DNA from: Planctomycetota bacterium
GTDB taxonomy: Bacteria > Planctomycetota > Phycisphaerae > Phycisphaerales > UBA1924
Direction of reading: 5' to 3'
Length of the DNA: 5,736 bases
Assembly (NCBI GenBank): GCA_023412695.1
Contig: JAEYNG010000041.1
Coordinates: forward strand, 1 to 5,736
Shown piece after piece: positions 1-5,736 of this stretch. A program made the position numbers and the translations under genes. How positions within the stretch are numbered: position 1 is the first letter of the stretch; the number at the start of each line of letters is the position of its first letter. A model generated the notes under the pieces. The model did not search any database. It was not told the origin of the DNA and worked only from the letters and a program-made list of their open reading frames with translations.

Positions 1-1
1 G

Positions 2-1642
2 CCGAAGCCCGAGCCGCGGCAGGAACGTCCCACGAACCAGGCTCCGGCCAGTGCTCCCCCGGCGCCGCAGCAGCAGGACCGGGGCTTTGACCGTCAGAAC
101 CACCACGGACAGGGTGCACCGCAGCACGGTGGTGGTGGCGGCGGGGGTGGTGGTGGCGGCAACTGGCACGATCAGGGCGGGTTCATGGGCAAGCATCGCC
201 GCAAGCGGAAGAAGCGTCGCGGCGGGATGGGGCCCGATGGGGGCGGCGGCGGGGGCGGAGGGGGCGGAGGCTGGCACCGCCCGATGGACTTCTCGCTCCC
301 CTCGGATGAGGAACTCGAGCGCGAGGCCGCGGAACTCGAGAAGGTCATCGCCAAGGGCGACATCGAGAAGGCCCGTAAGGGGATCACGATCTCGCAGCTC
401 CAGCGGATGGAGATTGATGAGCTGCATAAGGTCGCGGAAGAGACAGGGCTCGAGGACGTTTATCAGATCCCCAAGCAGGACCTGATCTTCAAGATCCTCA
501 AGGCCCGCGCGGCCCAGCAGGGGCTGATGTTCGGCGAGGGGACGCTGGAGATCATGCCGGACAAGTTCGGCTTCCTGCGCTCGCCGGAGAACTCGTACCT
601 CTCGGGTCCGGACGACATCTATGTCTCGCCGACGATGATCCGCCGCTACGGCCTGCGCAAGGGCATGGTGGTTCGCGGGGCGATCCGGCCGCCGAAGGAG
701 AGCGAGCGATACTTCGCGTTGCTGCGCGTGGATGAGGTGAACGGCAAGCCTCCGGCGTCGCTGGGCAAGCTCTCGGGCTTCGAGGACCTGACCCCGCTGC
801 ACCCGGAGAAGCGGTTCATCCTCGAGACGGCGCCAAACGAGATCGAGTGCCGCATCGTGGACTTGGTCGCGCCCGTGGGCAAGGGCCAGCGTGCGCTGAT
901 CGTCGCCCCGCCGCGGACCGGCAAGACCGTGCTGCTGCAGAAGATGACCAAGGCAATCTCCAAGAACTTCCCCGAGACCAAGATCATCGTGCTGCTCGTC
1001 GATGAGCGGCCCGAGGAAGTGACGGACTTCCGCCGCAACTGCGGCGGCCCGAACATCGAGGTCGTCGCGAGCACGTTCGACGAGCAGGCGTCGCGCCACG
1101 TGCAGGTCGCGGAGATGGTCATCGAGAAGGCCAAGCGGATGGTCGAGTTCGGGGAAGACGTTGTCATCCTGCTCGACTCGATCACGCGACTGGCCCGCGC
1201 GTACAACAACGAGATGCCGCACACCGGACGCATCATGACCGGTGGTATCGACGCCGGCGCGCTGCAGCGGCCCAAGAAGTTCTTCGGCGCGGCCCGCGCC
1301 ATCGAGAACGGCGGCTCGCTCACGATCATCGCCACCGCGCTGGTCGATACCGGCTCGAAGATGGACGAGGTCATCTTCGAGGAGTTCAAGGGCACCGGCA
1401 ACAGCGAGCTGCACCTCGACCGCAAGCTCATGGACAAGCGCATCTACCCGTGCATCGACGTGGCCGCCTCCGGCACGCGGCGCGAGGAACTGTTGCTCGA
1501 CCGCAAGGAGCTGGAGCTGGTCTACCGGCTCCGCAAGGTCCTCGCGGACATGAACGTTGTCGAGGCGATGGAGCTGCTCAAGAGCCGGCTGGGCAAGGTG
1601 AAGACCAACGCCGAGTTCCTGATGACGATGGCCATGGGCTAA
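2..1642 (+). CDS. rho: Transcription termination factor Rho (5'-partial)
   Basis: Hexameric RNA-dependent ATPase/helicase that binds nascent RNA and dissociates RNA polymerase in the cytoplasm. The frame is open from base 2 to TAA 1640-1642 (546 residues visible), so the start lies upstream. ATG 185 is in frame, but the same low-complexity protein continues before it and only a weak G-rich stretch precedes it. Numbering from ATG 185: a disordered extension with a basic cluster (KHRRKRKKRR, 3-12) and a Gly tract (19-29); Rho_N helical domain about 67-111; cold-shock-like RNA-binding domain about 117-195 with DKFGFLR and GPDDIYVSP; ATPase core with Walker A APPRTGKT (241-248, Lys247), DERPEE (from 273), Walker B VVILLDSITR (Asp331), Q-loop region MTGGIDAGALQRPKKFFGAAR, EEFKGTGN (Lys402) and SGTRREELLL near the C-terminus. 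E. coli Rho is 419 residues, so the excess is the N-terminal extension. Relative to E. coli the P-loop has Arg-Thr in place of Lys-Ala before GKT. Identification is certain; only the start is unknown. Confidence 0.97.
   Translation, partial: PKPEPRQERPTNQAPASAPPAPQQQDRGFDRQNHHGQGAPQHGGGGGGGGGGGNWHDQGGFMGKHRRKRKKRRGGMGPDGGGGGGGGGGGWHRPMDFSLPSDEELEREAAELEKVIAKGDIEKARKGITISQLQRMEIDELHKVAEETGLEDVYQIPKQDLIFKILKARAAQQGLMFGEGTLEIMPDKFGFLRSPENSYLSGPDDIYVSPTMIRRYGLRKGMVVRGAIRPPKESERYFALLRVDEVNGKPPASLGKLSGFEDLTPLHPEKRFILETAPNEIECRIVDLVAPVGKGQRALIVAPPRTGKTVLLQKMTKAISKNFPETKIIVLLVDERPEEVTDFRRNCGGPNIEVVASTFDEQASRHVQVAEMVIEKAKRMVEFGEDVVILLDSITRLARAYNNEMPHTGRIMTGGIDAGALQRPKKFFGAARAIENGGSLTIIATALVDTGSKMDEVIFEEFKGTGNSELHLDRKLMDKRIYPCIDVAASGTRREELLLDRKELELVYRLRKVLADMNVVEAMELLKSRLGKVKTNAEFLMTMAMG
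128..271 (+). repeat. Two 11-residue poly-Gly tracts around a basic cluster in Rho
   Basis: Within rho, codons at 128-160 and at 239-271 each encode exactly 11 consecutive glycines. The first is followed by Asn-Trp-His and the second by Trp-His. Between them lie a short linker and the basic run KHRRKRKKRR. Codons are mixed (GGT/GGC/GGG in the first, GGC/GGG/GGA in the second), so this is not a simple recent triplet expansion. Gly/Arg/Asn/Gln-rich insertions are known in Rho proteins of several phyla, where they are disordered and add RNA contacts. That role is inferred here, not shown. Confidence 0.85.
229..264 (+). other. G-quadruplex-type motif in rho coding strand
   Basis: Four runs of at least four G lie on the + strand at 229-232, 239-243, 251-255 and 260-264, separated by 6, 7 and 4 bases. 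This fits the usual G-quadruplex pattern of G-runs with loops of 1-7 bases, and would be present in the rho mRNA. The motif arises from glycine codons, some of them GGG, so it may be a by-product of the poly-Gly tract. Folding is not demonstrated. Confidence 0.5.
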
Positions 1643-1720
1643 GGGCCGATCTGATGGGCCGCACTTTGTTCGGCCGATGAACGACCCTGCAGAGCCTCAC
1701 GTGTGAAGAGGGGTGGGGGG

Positions 1721-1735
1721 CGGCGCGGAGCGCCG
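1721..1735 (+). promoter_or_regulatory. GC hairpin upstream of the 1762 gene
   Basis: CGGCGC (1721-1726) and GCGCCG (1730-1735) form a perfect 6-bp stem around a GGA triloop. It follows a G-rich stretch (1709-1720) and ends 15 bases before the Shine-Dalgarno sequence at 1751. No T-run follows, so it is not a classical intrinsic terminator. It could be a leader structure or a processing/stability element between rho and the downstream operon, or simply a chance palindrome in GC-rich DNA. Confidence 0.25.
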
Positions 1736-1750
1736 GCGGACACCGTGCCC

Positions 1751-1756
1751 GGAGGG
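1751..1756 (+). promoter_or_regulatory. Shine-Dalgarno for the 102-residue membrane protein
   Basis: GGAGGG ends five bases before ATG 1762. It is the strongest ribosome binding site in the window. It fixes the start of the small membrane protein and supports that gene being real, against the reading in another frame that runs through this region. Confidence 0.75.
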
Positions 1757-1761
1757 CCGAC

Positions 1762-2070
1762 ATGGGCCTCAGCCAGCGTCTCACCCTCATCATGTACTGG
1801 ACGAGCATGACCGTCTGGGCATTTGTGATGGTGGGTTTCGGGCTTCTGGTCGCCCTCGACCTTGCGTTCCGGCCGGGGATGACGCTCCCGGCCCCGTTCC
1901 TGGTGCTCTTCGGCTCGCTCCTTGTCGCCGCGGGGCAGTTCATCTTCGCCCTCGTCGCCTCGCGGATGTTCCCGCTCGCGAACCCCCGGCTCACGGCCGC
2001 GATAGAAGTGCTCCCCCTCGTGGGCTTCGCGGCGGTCGCGATCGGCGTCTTCTTCAACTGGAACTCATGA
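1762..2070 (+). CDS. Small three-helix membrane protein, function unknown
   Basis: The protein has 102 residues and I do not recognise its family. Hydrophobic segments at about 12-34, 44-67 and 79-98 are each long enough to cross a membrane, linked by short loops with Arg37, Arg68 and Arg76. There is no signal peptide cleavage motif and no recognisable catalytic motif. The start is supported by GGAGGG five bases upstream. Its TGA stop (2068-2070) overlaps the ATG of the next gene in an ATGA junction, so the two are very likely translationally coupled and co-transcribed. The context (an exported repeat protein and a flippase-like protein downstream) suggests an inner-membrane role in the same envelope process, but that is inference. 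Confidence 0.75.
   Translation: MGLSQRLTLIMYWTSMTVWAFVMVGFGLLVALDLAFRPGMTLPAPFLVLFGSLLVAAGQFIFALVASRMFPLANPRLTAAIEVLPLVGFAAVAIGVFFNWNS
2067..2070 (+). promoter_or_regulatory. ATGA stop/start overlap
   Basis: The last four bases of the small membrane protein gene are ATGA, giving the stop TGA and the ATG of the exported protein. Only a weak GGA (2060-2062) precedes this ATG, so translation probably depends on ribosomes finishing the upstream gene. A second ATG at 2073 would also leave a signal peptide but has no better binding site. Confidence 0.7.
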
Positions 2071-4616
2071 GCATGCACCGCTTCCTCCTCCCGCTCCTGG
2101 TCTGGGTCGTCGCCGTCTGCCCGGCGATGACGCAATCTCAGCCTGCCGCACGGGATGAGCGTGCCGCGCCCAAGCCCGATTCCCCCGGCATCGCCGCGCG
2201 AGCGATCGTCCGCAACGCGATGGCGGACCTGAAGCTGCAGTCCAATCCGCAGACACGGGAGTTCCCGGACGAGCGGGACTTCCGCATCACCGCCGAACTG
2301 CTCGAGGTCGCTTGGAAACTGGTCCCCGAGGACACTGACATTCTTCGCTTGCTCATCCAGGCGTGGACCTCCGCGGGCGATGCGGACCGTGTTGACGCGC
2401 TCAACCGCGAGTTGCTCAAGCTCGACCCGCGCGACACGGTGACGCAGCTGGCGATCATCTCCGCCCGCATCAGCCGCCTGCAGAACGCCGACGAGCGGCT
2501 TGCCTCCTACGAGCGATTCCTCGGCCCCGAGGGCGAGAAGATCGACGCGGCGATCCGCTCGCGTCTTGCGCTCGACGCCGCACTGCTCAAGCGCGAACGC
2601 GGGGACGAGGCAGGTTTCTCGCGCCTCCTGGCCGAGGCCTGCCGTCTCGACGCCACGAACAAGGACGCCGCGACGCTCGCCCTCGCGTACTTCGTCGAGC
2701 GCGTGCCCGACGCGGTTGGCCGGTTCGAGCTGCTGATCAATGTGCTCAAGTCCGACCCGTTCGACCCCGAGGTCCACGCGGCGATGGCCGAGGAGCTTGC
2801 GTCGGCCGGCGCGGTGAAGGGCGCCAAGCGGTTCTACGACACGCTGGCCCGCCTCCGCCAGGCCCGCGGCGAGCAGATGACCCCGCAGGAGACCGCCGAG
2901 GCGATCGTCGCCGACTGGAACATCAGCGGGGCGGACGCGATCGTCCGCCAGATGACCGACAATATCGAGTCGCAGCGAGCCGACCTGCGCGCGCGTCGCG
3001 AACGTCTTGCCGCGTCGGGGAACGTCCTGCAGGAAGTCAGCGACCCGATGGAGGTCCGGCTGGCGATGCCGTTCGAGCGCACACGCGTTGTCGCGTCCGC
3101 GGCCCTTGGCAACCCCGAGCTTATCGGCTATGCCCTTGTCGAGGCTGAGGAGTCCGTCCGCCGGCTGCTCGAGAAGCTGTCCGCGCCGGAGGCTTCCGGC
3201 AGGGGTGTTTCCGATGAAGAGCTCGCCGTCACTCGCCGCTCCCTGCGCGAAGAGTTGACGTGGCTCCGCGTCTGGGCGGGCCGGTCGATCGACAAGGCCG
3301 CGGAAGAGCTCGAGCAGCTGCGGCAGGACCCCGAAACCGACAAGGCGTTGATCGCTCGGGTCGAAGCGTGCCTGAAGATGCGGCAGGGCCAGCACGACGA
3401 GGCCGACGCCGCGCTCACAGGGCTTGCCAAGGACGACGTGCTCGCCGAGTTGGCGCTGGGCATCCTCGACGAGCTTCGCAACCGCCCCGACGCGGCGGTG
3501 CAGCGGTACACCGAGCTGTCGCACCGGCTGGCCGGTTCGATCGCCGGTGCATTCTGCCGGACCCGCGTGCTCCAGATGACCGGGCGTGCCCCGGTCCCAA
3601 CGGAGATCGGCCGCAAGCTTCAGTCGCTCGCCGAGGAAGTCCCGGTCCTGATCGAGGCGATGATCAACGACCCGCGCCGCTTCGTTGAGCTCCGGGTGGA
3701 TGTCGTCGAGACCGAGATGCGTCCGCTTGAGAAGATCCAACTCCGGTTCACGCTCGAAAATACCTCGCGGCTATTCCCGCTCGCGGTCGGGCCGGACAAG
3801 CCGATCAACAGCCGGTTCCTCCTCTCACCCGTGGTCGACGTTGGCGTCCAGCGTCTCTCGGTGCCCGGTCTGCAGGAGGTCATCTGGCTCAACCGCCGGC
3901 TTCGGCTGATGCCGGGCGAGCGGTTCGAAGCCACCGTCTGGGCCGACACCGGCATCCTCGGCGGAATCCTCGAGCGCGTGGTGGGCACGACCGCCCGCAC
4001 CCGGTGGCGTGTCGTGCAGGGGTTCAAGCTCAATGAAGATGGGTATTACGAGGAGGGCGCGCTGTGCCTCTCGACCGAGACGGCCACTGTCACACGCCCC
4101 GCGCTCACCCGCGCATCGGCCGACATTCCGATGCTTATCAACTGGATCGAGAACGGCACGACGCGCGAGATGGCCGAGTCGATCCTCTCGTTTATCGCGC
4201 TGATCAGCACGCCCACCGTCAGCGGCCCGCAGGTGACGCCCCAGGACGTCACCGCCTTCGCGCAGGCCGCGGCGAACCGCTACGCCAAGGCAGATCGCGC
4301 CGAGAAGATGGTCCTCCTGATGCTCTGCCCCAACTCCTCCTGGGCCCCGCCGTTCTCGGCGCTTGACCTCGAGGCCGGGCGCGACACCGACGACGACGTG
4401 ATCAAGTGCTACCTCGCCATGCGCGTCGCCGGGGCCGACTCGCCGCAACTTGGCGCGGACGCATGGTTAAGCCGCCCCGGCGTGCAGGCCTACGCCAATG
4501 TGCTCCGCACCCGCCTCGCCGAGGGCGCAAAGACATTCGCTACCGTCGGGGTTCGCTCCGAGGGGGACGCCGGGTCCGGCGCCGAGCCTGCCCCGGCGGC
4601 GCCGCAGGGGCGCTGA
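2067..4616 (+). CDS. Exported TPR-like repeat protein, function unknown
   Basis: 849 residues from ATG 2067. That start overlaps the previous stop and gives a clear signal peptide: His-Arg, then a hydrophobic core from Phe6 to Val17, with likely cleavage around residues 20-28. Cys18 is preceded by Val-Ala-Val, a poor lipobox, so lipoprotein processing is unlikely. The mature part is mostly helical. TPR-like units are visible at about 91-124 (LLIQAWTSAGDADRV), 165-200, 232-267 and 427-460 (LKMRQGQHDEADAAL). Residues 290-425 are charged and helical. A strand-rich segment at about 538-672 (RFVELRVDVVETE, LRFTLENTS, ERFEATVWAD) could be an Ig-like or other beta-sandwich domain. Residues 685-825 are helical again, and the tail is Gly/Ala/Pro-rich. 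No enzyme motif was seen. TPR proteins usually mediate protein-protein contacts, so a periplasmic scaffold role is a reasonable inference. The frame stays open upstream to 1713, but that part reads through the preceding gene and is not taken as coding. Confidence 0.8.
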   Translation: MSMHRFLLPLLVWVVAVCPAMTQSQPAARDERAAPKPDSPGIAARAIVRNAMADLKLQSNPQTREFPDERDFRITAELLEVAWKLVPEDTDILRLLIQAWTSAGDADRVDALNRELLKLDPRDTVTQLAIISARISRLQNADERLASYERFLGPEGEKIDAAIRSRLALDAALLKRERGDEAGFSRLLAEACRLDATNKDAATLALAYFVERVPDAVGRFELLINVLKSDPFDPEVHAAMAEELASAGAVKGAKRFYDTLARLRQARGEQMTPQETAEAIVADWNISGADAIVRQMTDNIESQRADLRARRERLAASGNVLQEVSDPMEVRLAMPFERTRVVASAALGNPELIGYALVEAEESVRRLLEKLSAPEASGRGVSDEELAVTRRSLREELTWLRVWAGRSIDKAAEELEQLRQDPETDKALIARVEACLKMRQGQHDEADAALTGLAKDDVLAELALGILDELRNRPDAAVQRYTELSHRLAGSIAGAFCRTRVLQMTGRAPVPTEIGRKLQSLAEEVPVLIEAMINDPRRFVELRVDVVETEMRPLEKIQLRFTLENTSRLFPLAVGPDKPINSRFLLSPVVDVGVQRLSVPGLQEVIWLNRRLRLMPGERFEATVWADTGILGGILERVVGTTARTRWRVVQGFKLNEDGYYEEGALCLSTETATVTRPALTRASADIPMLINWIENGTTREMAESILSFIALISTPTVSGPQVTPQDVTAFAQAAANRYAKADRAEKMVLLMLCPNSSWAPPFSALDLEAGRDTDDDVIKCYLAMRVAGADSPQLGADAWLSRPGVQAYANVLRTRLAEGAKTFATVGVRSEGDAGSGAEPAPAAPQGR

Positions 4617-4620
4617 AGTG
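4606..4620 (+). promoter_or_regulatory. Ribosome binding site and GTG start of the flippase-like gene
   Basis: AGGGG (4606-4610) lies seven bases before GTG 4618-4620, which begins one base after the upstream TGA (4614-4616). This spacing and the tight junction favour GTG 4618 over the in-frame ATG at 4498. The ATG start would add 40 Pro/Arg/Ser-rich residues read in another frame of the upstream gene. Confidence 0.7.
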
Positions 4621-5592
4621 TCCGCGCCCGCCGCGAGCACGCCCCCGCAGCGCCGCCTCGGCGCGCGACGCATCCTGACATACGTTGTGGGCCTTCTCCT
4701 GCTCATCGCAGCGATTGTCGCTGTCGTTTCACGCGCCGATGCACTCGGGCACGCTGCCCGCTCCGCGCAGTCCGCGAGCCCGTGGCTTATTGCCGCGGCC
4801 ATCCTGCTCCCGCTCGCGAACATCGTCGTCATCTCCGCATCGTTCTGGGTGCTCACGACTCGCTTCGGACGAGTCGGCGGCGTCGAGATGGGTTCGCTCA
4901 TCACGTCGAGCTGGCTGCTGAATCACCTGCCGCTCCGCCCCGGGCTTGTCGGGCGCGTCGGGTACCACAAGGCCGTGAACGGCATCCTAGTTGCGAAGTC
5001 CGTGCGCGTCGTCGCCGAGCAGTTCGCCTGCGGGATGGCCGCGCTCGCGTCCGTCGTGCTGGTATCAGTTGCGACGCCGATGAACCTCCGGCTGCTGCTC
5101 GTCGTGCTGTTTGCGCTCGGCACCGCCTTCGCCGTGGCGGGGTGCATCGGCCGCTCGATCCTCTTGAACGCCGCATCGCCGATCACGCTCCCCAGCTACG
5201 CCGCGGCGTTCGGCTTCCGCATCCTCGATATGACGCTCTGGATTGCTCGCTACTGGGTGCTCTTTGCGCTTGTCGGTGTGCGGCTCGATACGCGGCAGGC
5301 CGCGGCGGTCACGGTCGCCAGTCAGGGGGCGATGCTCTCGCCCGTGCCGCTGGGTCTGCGTGAGTGGGCGGTTGGCGCAGCGCACGCGCTCTACGGCGCG
5401 GGCTCGATCCCGTCGTCCGGATCGGACGCGGTAGATGCGATGGCCCCCGGCGTCGCGGCCGACCTTGTCAACCGCGGCGCAGAGCTCCTCGTCTGCGTCC
5501 CCCTCGGGCTCTGGGCGACTCTCTGGCTCGTCCGGCGTCTCCGCCGCGCTCTGGCCGCATCGCCGCACCCGGCGGCCGCTCCGTCCGTATAA
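4618..5592 (+). CDS. LPG synthase TM region / UPF0104-like membrane protein
   Basis: 324 residues from GTG 4618. This is a polytopic inner-membrane protein with a short basic cytoplasmic start (QRRLGARR) and hydrophobic segments at about 19-37, 55-79, 131-151, 157-177, 204-221, 228-245 and 288-305, ending in an Arg-rich tail (RRLRR) and a Pro/Ala stretch. Two conserved-looking loops fit the family of the MprF flippase domain (lysylphosphatidylglycerol synthase transmembrane region, UPF0104): LPLRPGLVGRVGYHK at 104-118, matching the usual Pro-Gly-x-x-Gly-x pattern, and SPVPLGLREW at 241-250, matching the Pro-x-Gly-x-x-Glu pattern. Relatives include lipid flippases and proteins near glycosyltransferases. 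There is no aminoacyl-transferase domain, so it would not make lysyl-lipid itself. Substrate is unknown. The family assignment is from motif memory, not a search. It is coupled to the upstream exported protein. Confidence 0.6.
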   Translation: MSAPAASTPPQRRLGARRILTYVVGLLLLIAAIVAVVSRADALGHAARSAQSASPWLIAAAILLPLANIVVISASFWVLTTRFGRVGGVEMGSLITSSWLLNHLPLRPGLVGRVGYHKAVNGILVAKSVRVVAEQFACGMAALASVVLVSVATPMNLRLLLVVLFALGTAFAVAGCIGRSILLNAASPITLPSYAAAFGFRILDMTLWIARYWVLFALVGVRLDTRQAAAVTVASQGAMLSPVPLGLREWAVGAAHALYGAGSIPSSGSDAVDAMAPGVAADLVNRGAELLVCVPLGLWATLWLVRRLRRALAASPHPAAAPSV

Positions 5593-5736
5593 CCTTCATC
5601 GAGGGCGATCGGTCGAGACGGCCGTTGCATATCTGCGGGGGCCCTTCTTTCCAGCGATTGTTCGTGACCGTCCATCCGGCCGGTCTTGCCGTGTTTGCTG
5701 GGGAACGCCCGCGCTCGGACCGATGCAACCTATACC
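5593..5736 (+). other. Non-coding end region, possible weak terminator
   Basis: No supported gene lies in these 144 bases. A short hairpin, CGGTC (5610-5614) with GGCCG (5620-5624), includes one G-T pair and is followed by TT only, so it is a poor intrinsic terminator. A second 5-bp stem, GACCG (5666-5670) with CGGTC (5681-5685), has a 10-base loop. A 7-base inverted pair, GTTGCAT (5624-5630) and ATGCAAC (5723-5729), is also present. Given that Rho is encoded here, the operon may end by Rho-dependent termination. This is inference. Confidence 0.25.

Noticed and set aside
172..387. A minus-strand frame with a poly-proline tract
   Set aside because: It is the antisense reading of the poly-Gly codons of rho, and it has no other support.
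51..485. A 144-codon open frame on the + strand overlapping the start of rho
   Set aside because: Its translation is Arg/Ser-rich low-complexity sequence and it is an out-of-frame reading of rho, whose frame encodes a clear Rho protein.
1657..1675. Hairpin GGCCG / CGGCC just after rho as an intrinsic terminator
   Set aside because: The stem is only 5 bp with a 9-base loop and no T-run follows. GGCC motifs recur nearby, so the pairing is probably chance.
2115..2126. Lipobox at Cys18 of the exported protein
   Set aside because: The residues before Cys are Val-Ala-Val. The position before the cysteine is normally Gly, Ala or Ser, so ordinary signal peptidase I cleavage is more likely.
1578..3740. 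A 720-codon open frame on the minus strand, overlapping the end of rho and much of the exported protein gene
   Set aside because: Long antisense open frames are expected opposite strongly GC-biased coding DNA. Its translation is rich in Arg, Asp, Gly and His with no recognisable domain, while the + strand carries a signal peptide, TPR-like units and coupled starts over the same region.
4498..4617. ATG 4498 as the start of the flippase-like gene
   Set aside because: It would overlap the upstream gene by about 119 bases and add a Pro/Arg/Ser-rich segment with no membrane character. GTG 4618 has a well-spaced AGGGG and sits one base after the upstream stop.
5702..5736. A promoter at the right edge (GGAAC at 5702-5706, TATACC at 5731-5736)
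   Set aside because: GGAAC resembles a sigma-ECF -35 element but no matching -10 lies at the right distance. TATACC has no -35 partner and is cut by the window end.

Overview
This is a GC-rich window with four genes, all on the + strand and all apparently chromosomal housekeeping or envelope genes. The likely source is a member of the Planctomycetota, plausibly class Phycisphaerae. I infer this from the Rho protein with a long Gly/Gln/Pro/Arg-rich N-terminal extension, the high GC, and the style of the large secreted helical-repeat protein. It is not proven by a marker gene. I see no tRNA, rRNA, CRISPR array, insertion sequence or phage gene.

Layout. (1) Positions 2-1642 are the 3' part of rho, the transcription termination factor. 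The frame is open to the left edge, so the true start lies outside the window. The visible N-terminus is a disordered extension with two poly-glycine tracts of exactly 11 residues flanking a Lys/Arg cluster, followed by a normal Rho core. (2) Positions 1643-1761 are a 119-base spacer with a GC hairpin and a good ribosome binding site. (3) Positions 1762-2070 encode a 102-residue membrane protein with three predicted helices. (4) Positions 2067-4616 encode an 849-residue exported protein with a signal peptide, TPR-like helical repeats, a central strand-rich domain and a helical C-terminal part. Its start overlaps the previous stop (ATGA). (5) Positions 4618-5592 encode a 324-residue polytopic membrane protein resembling the LPG synthase transmembrane / UPF0104 family. 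It starts with GTG one base after the previous stop. (6) Positions 5593-5736 are non-coding as far as I can see.

The last three genes are packed as a translationally coupled operon (membrane protein, exported scaffold-like protein, flippase-like membrane protein). This suggests a shared envelope role, but no specific pathway can be named from the sequence. Rho may be read into this operon or may be separate, because no convincing intrinsic terminator follows it.

I found no clear previously undescribed system. The observations most worth a second look are the poly-Gly/basic extension of Rho with its strong G-quadruplex-type motif in the mRNA-sense strand, and the uncharacterised three-gene envelope operon.
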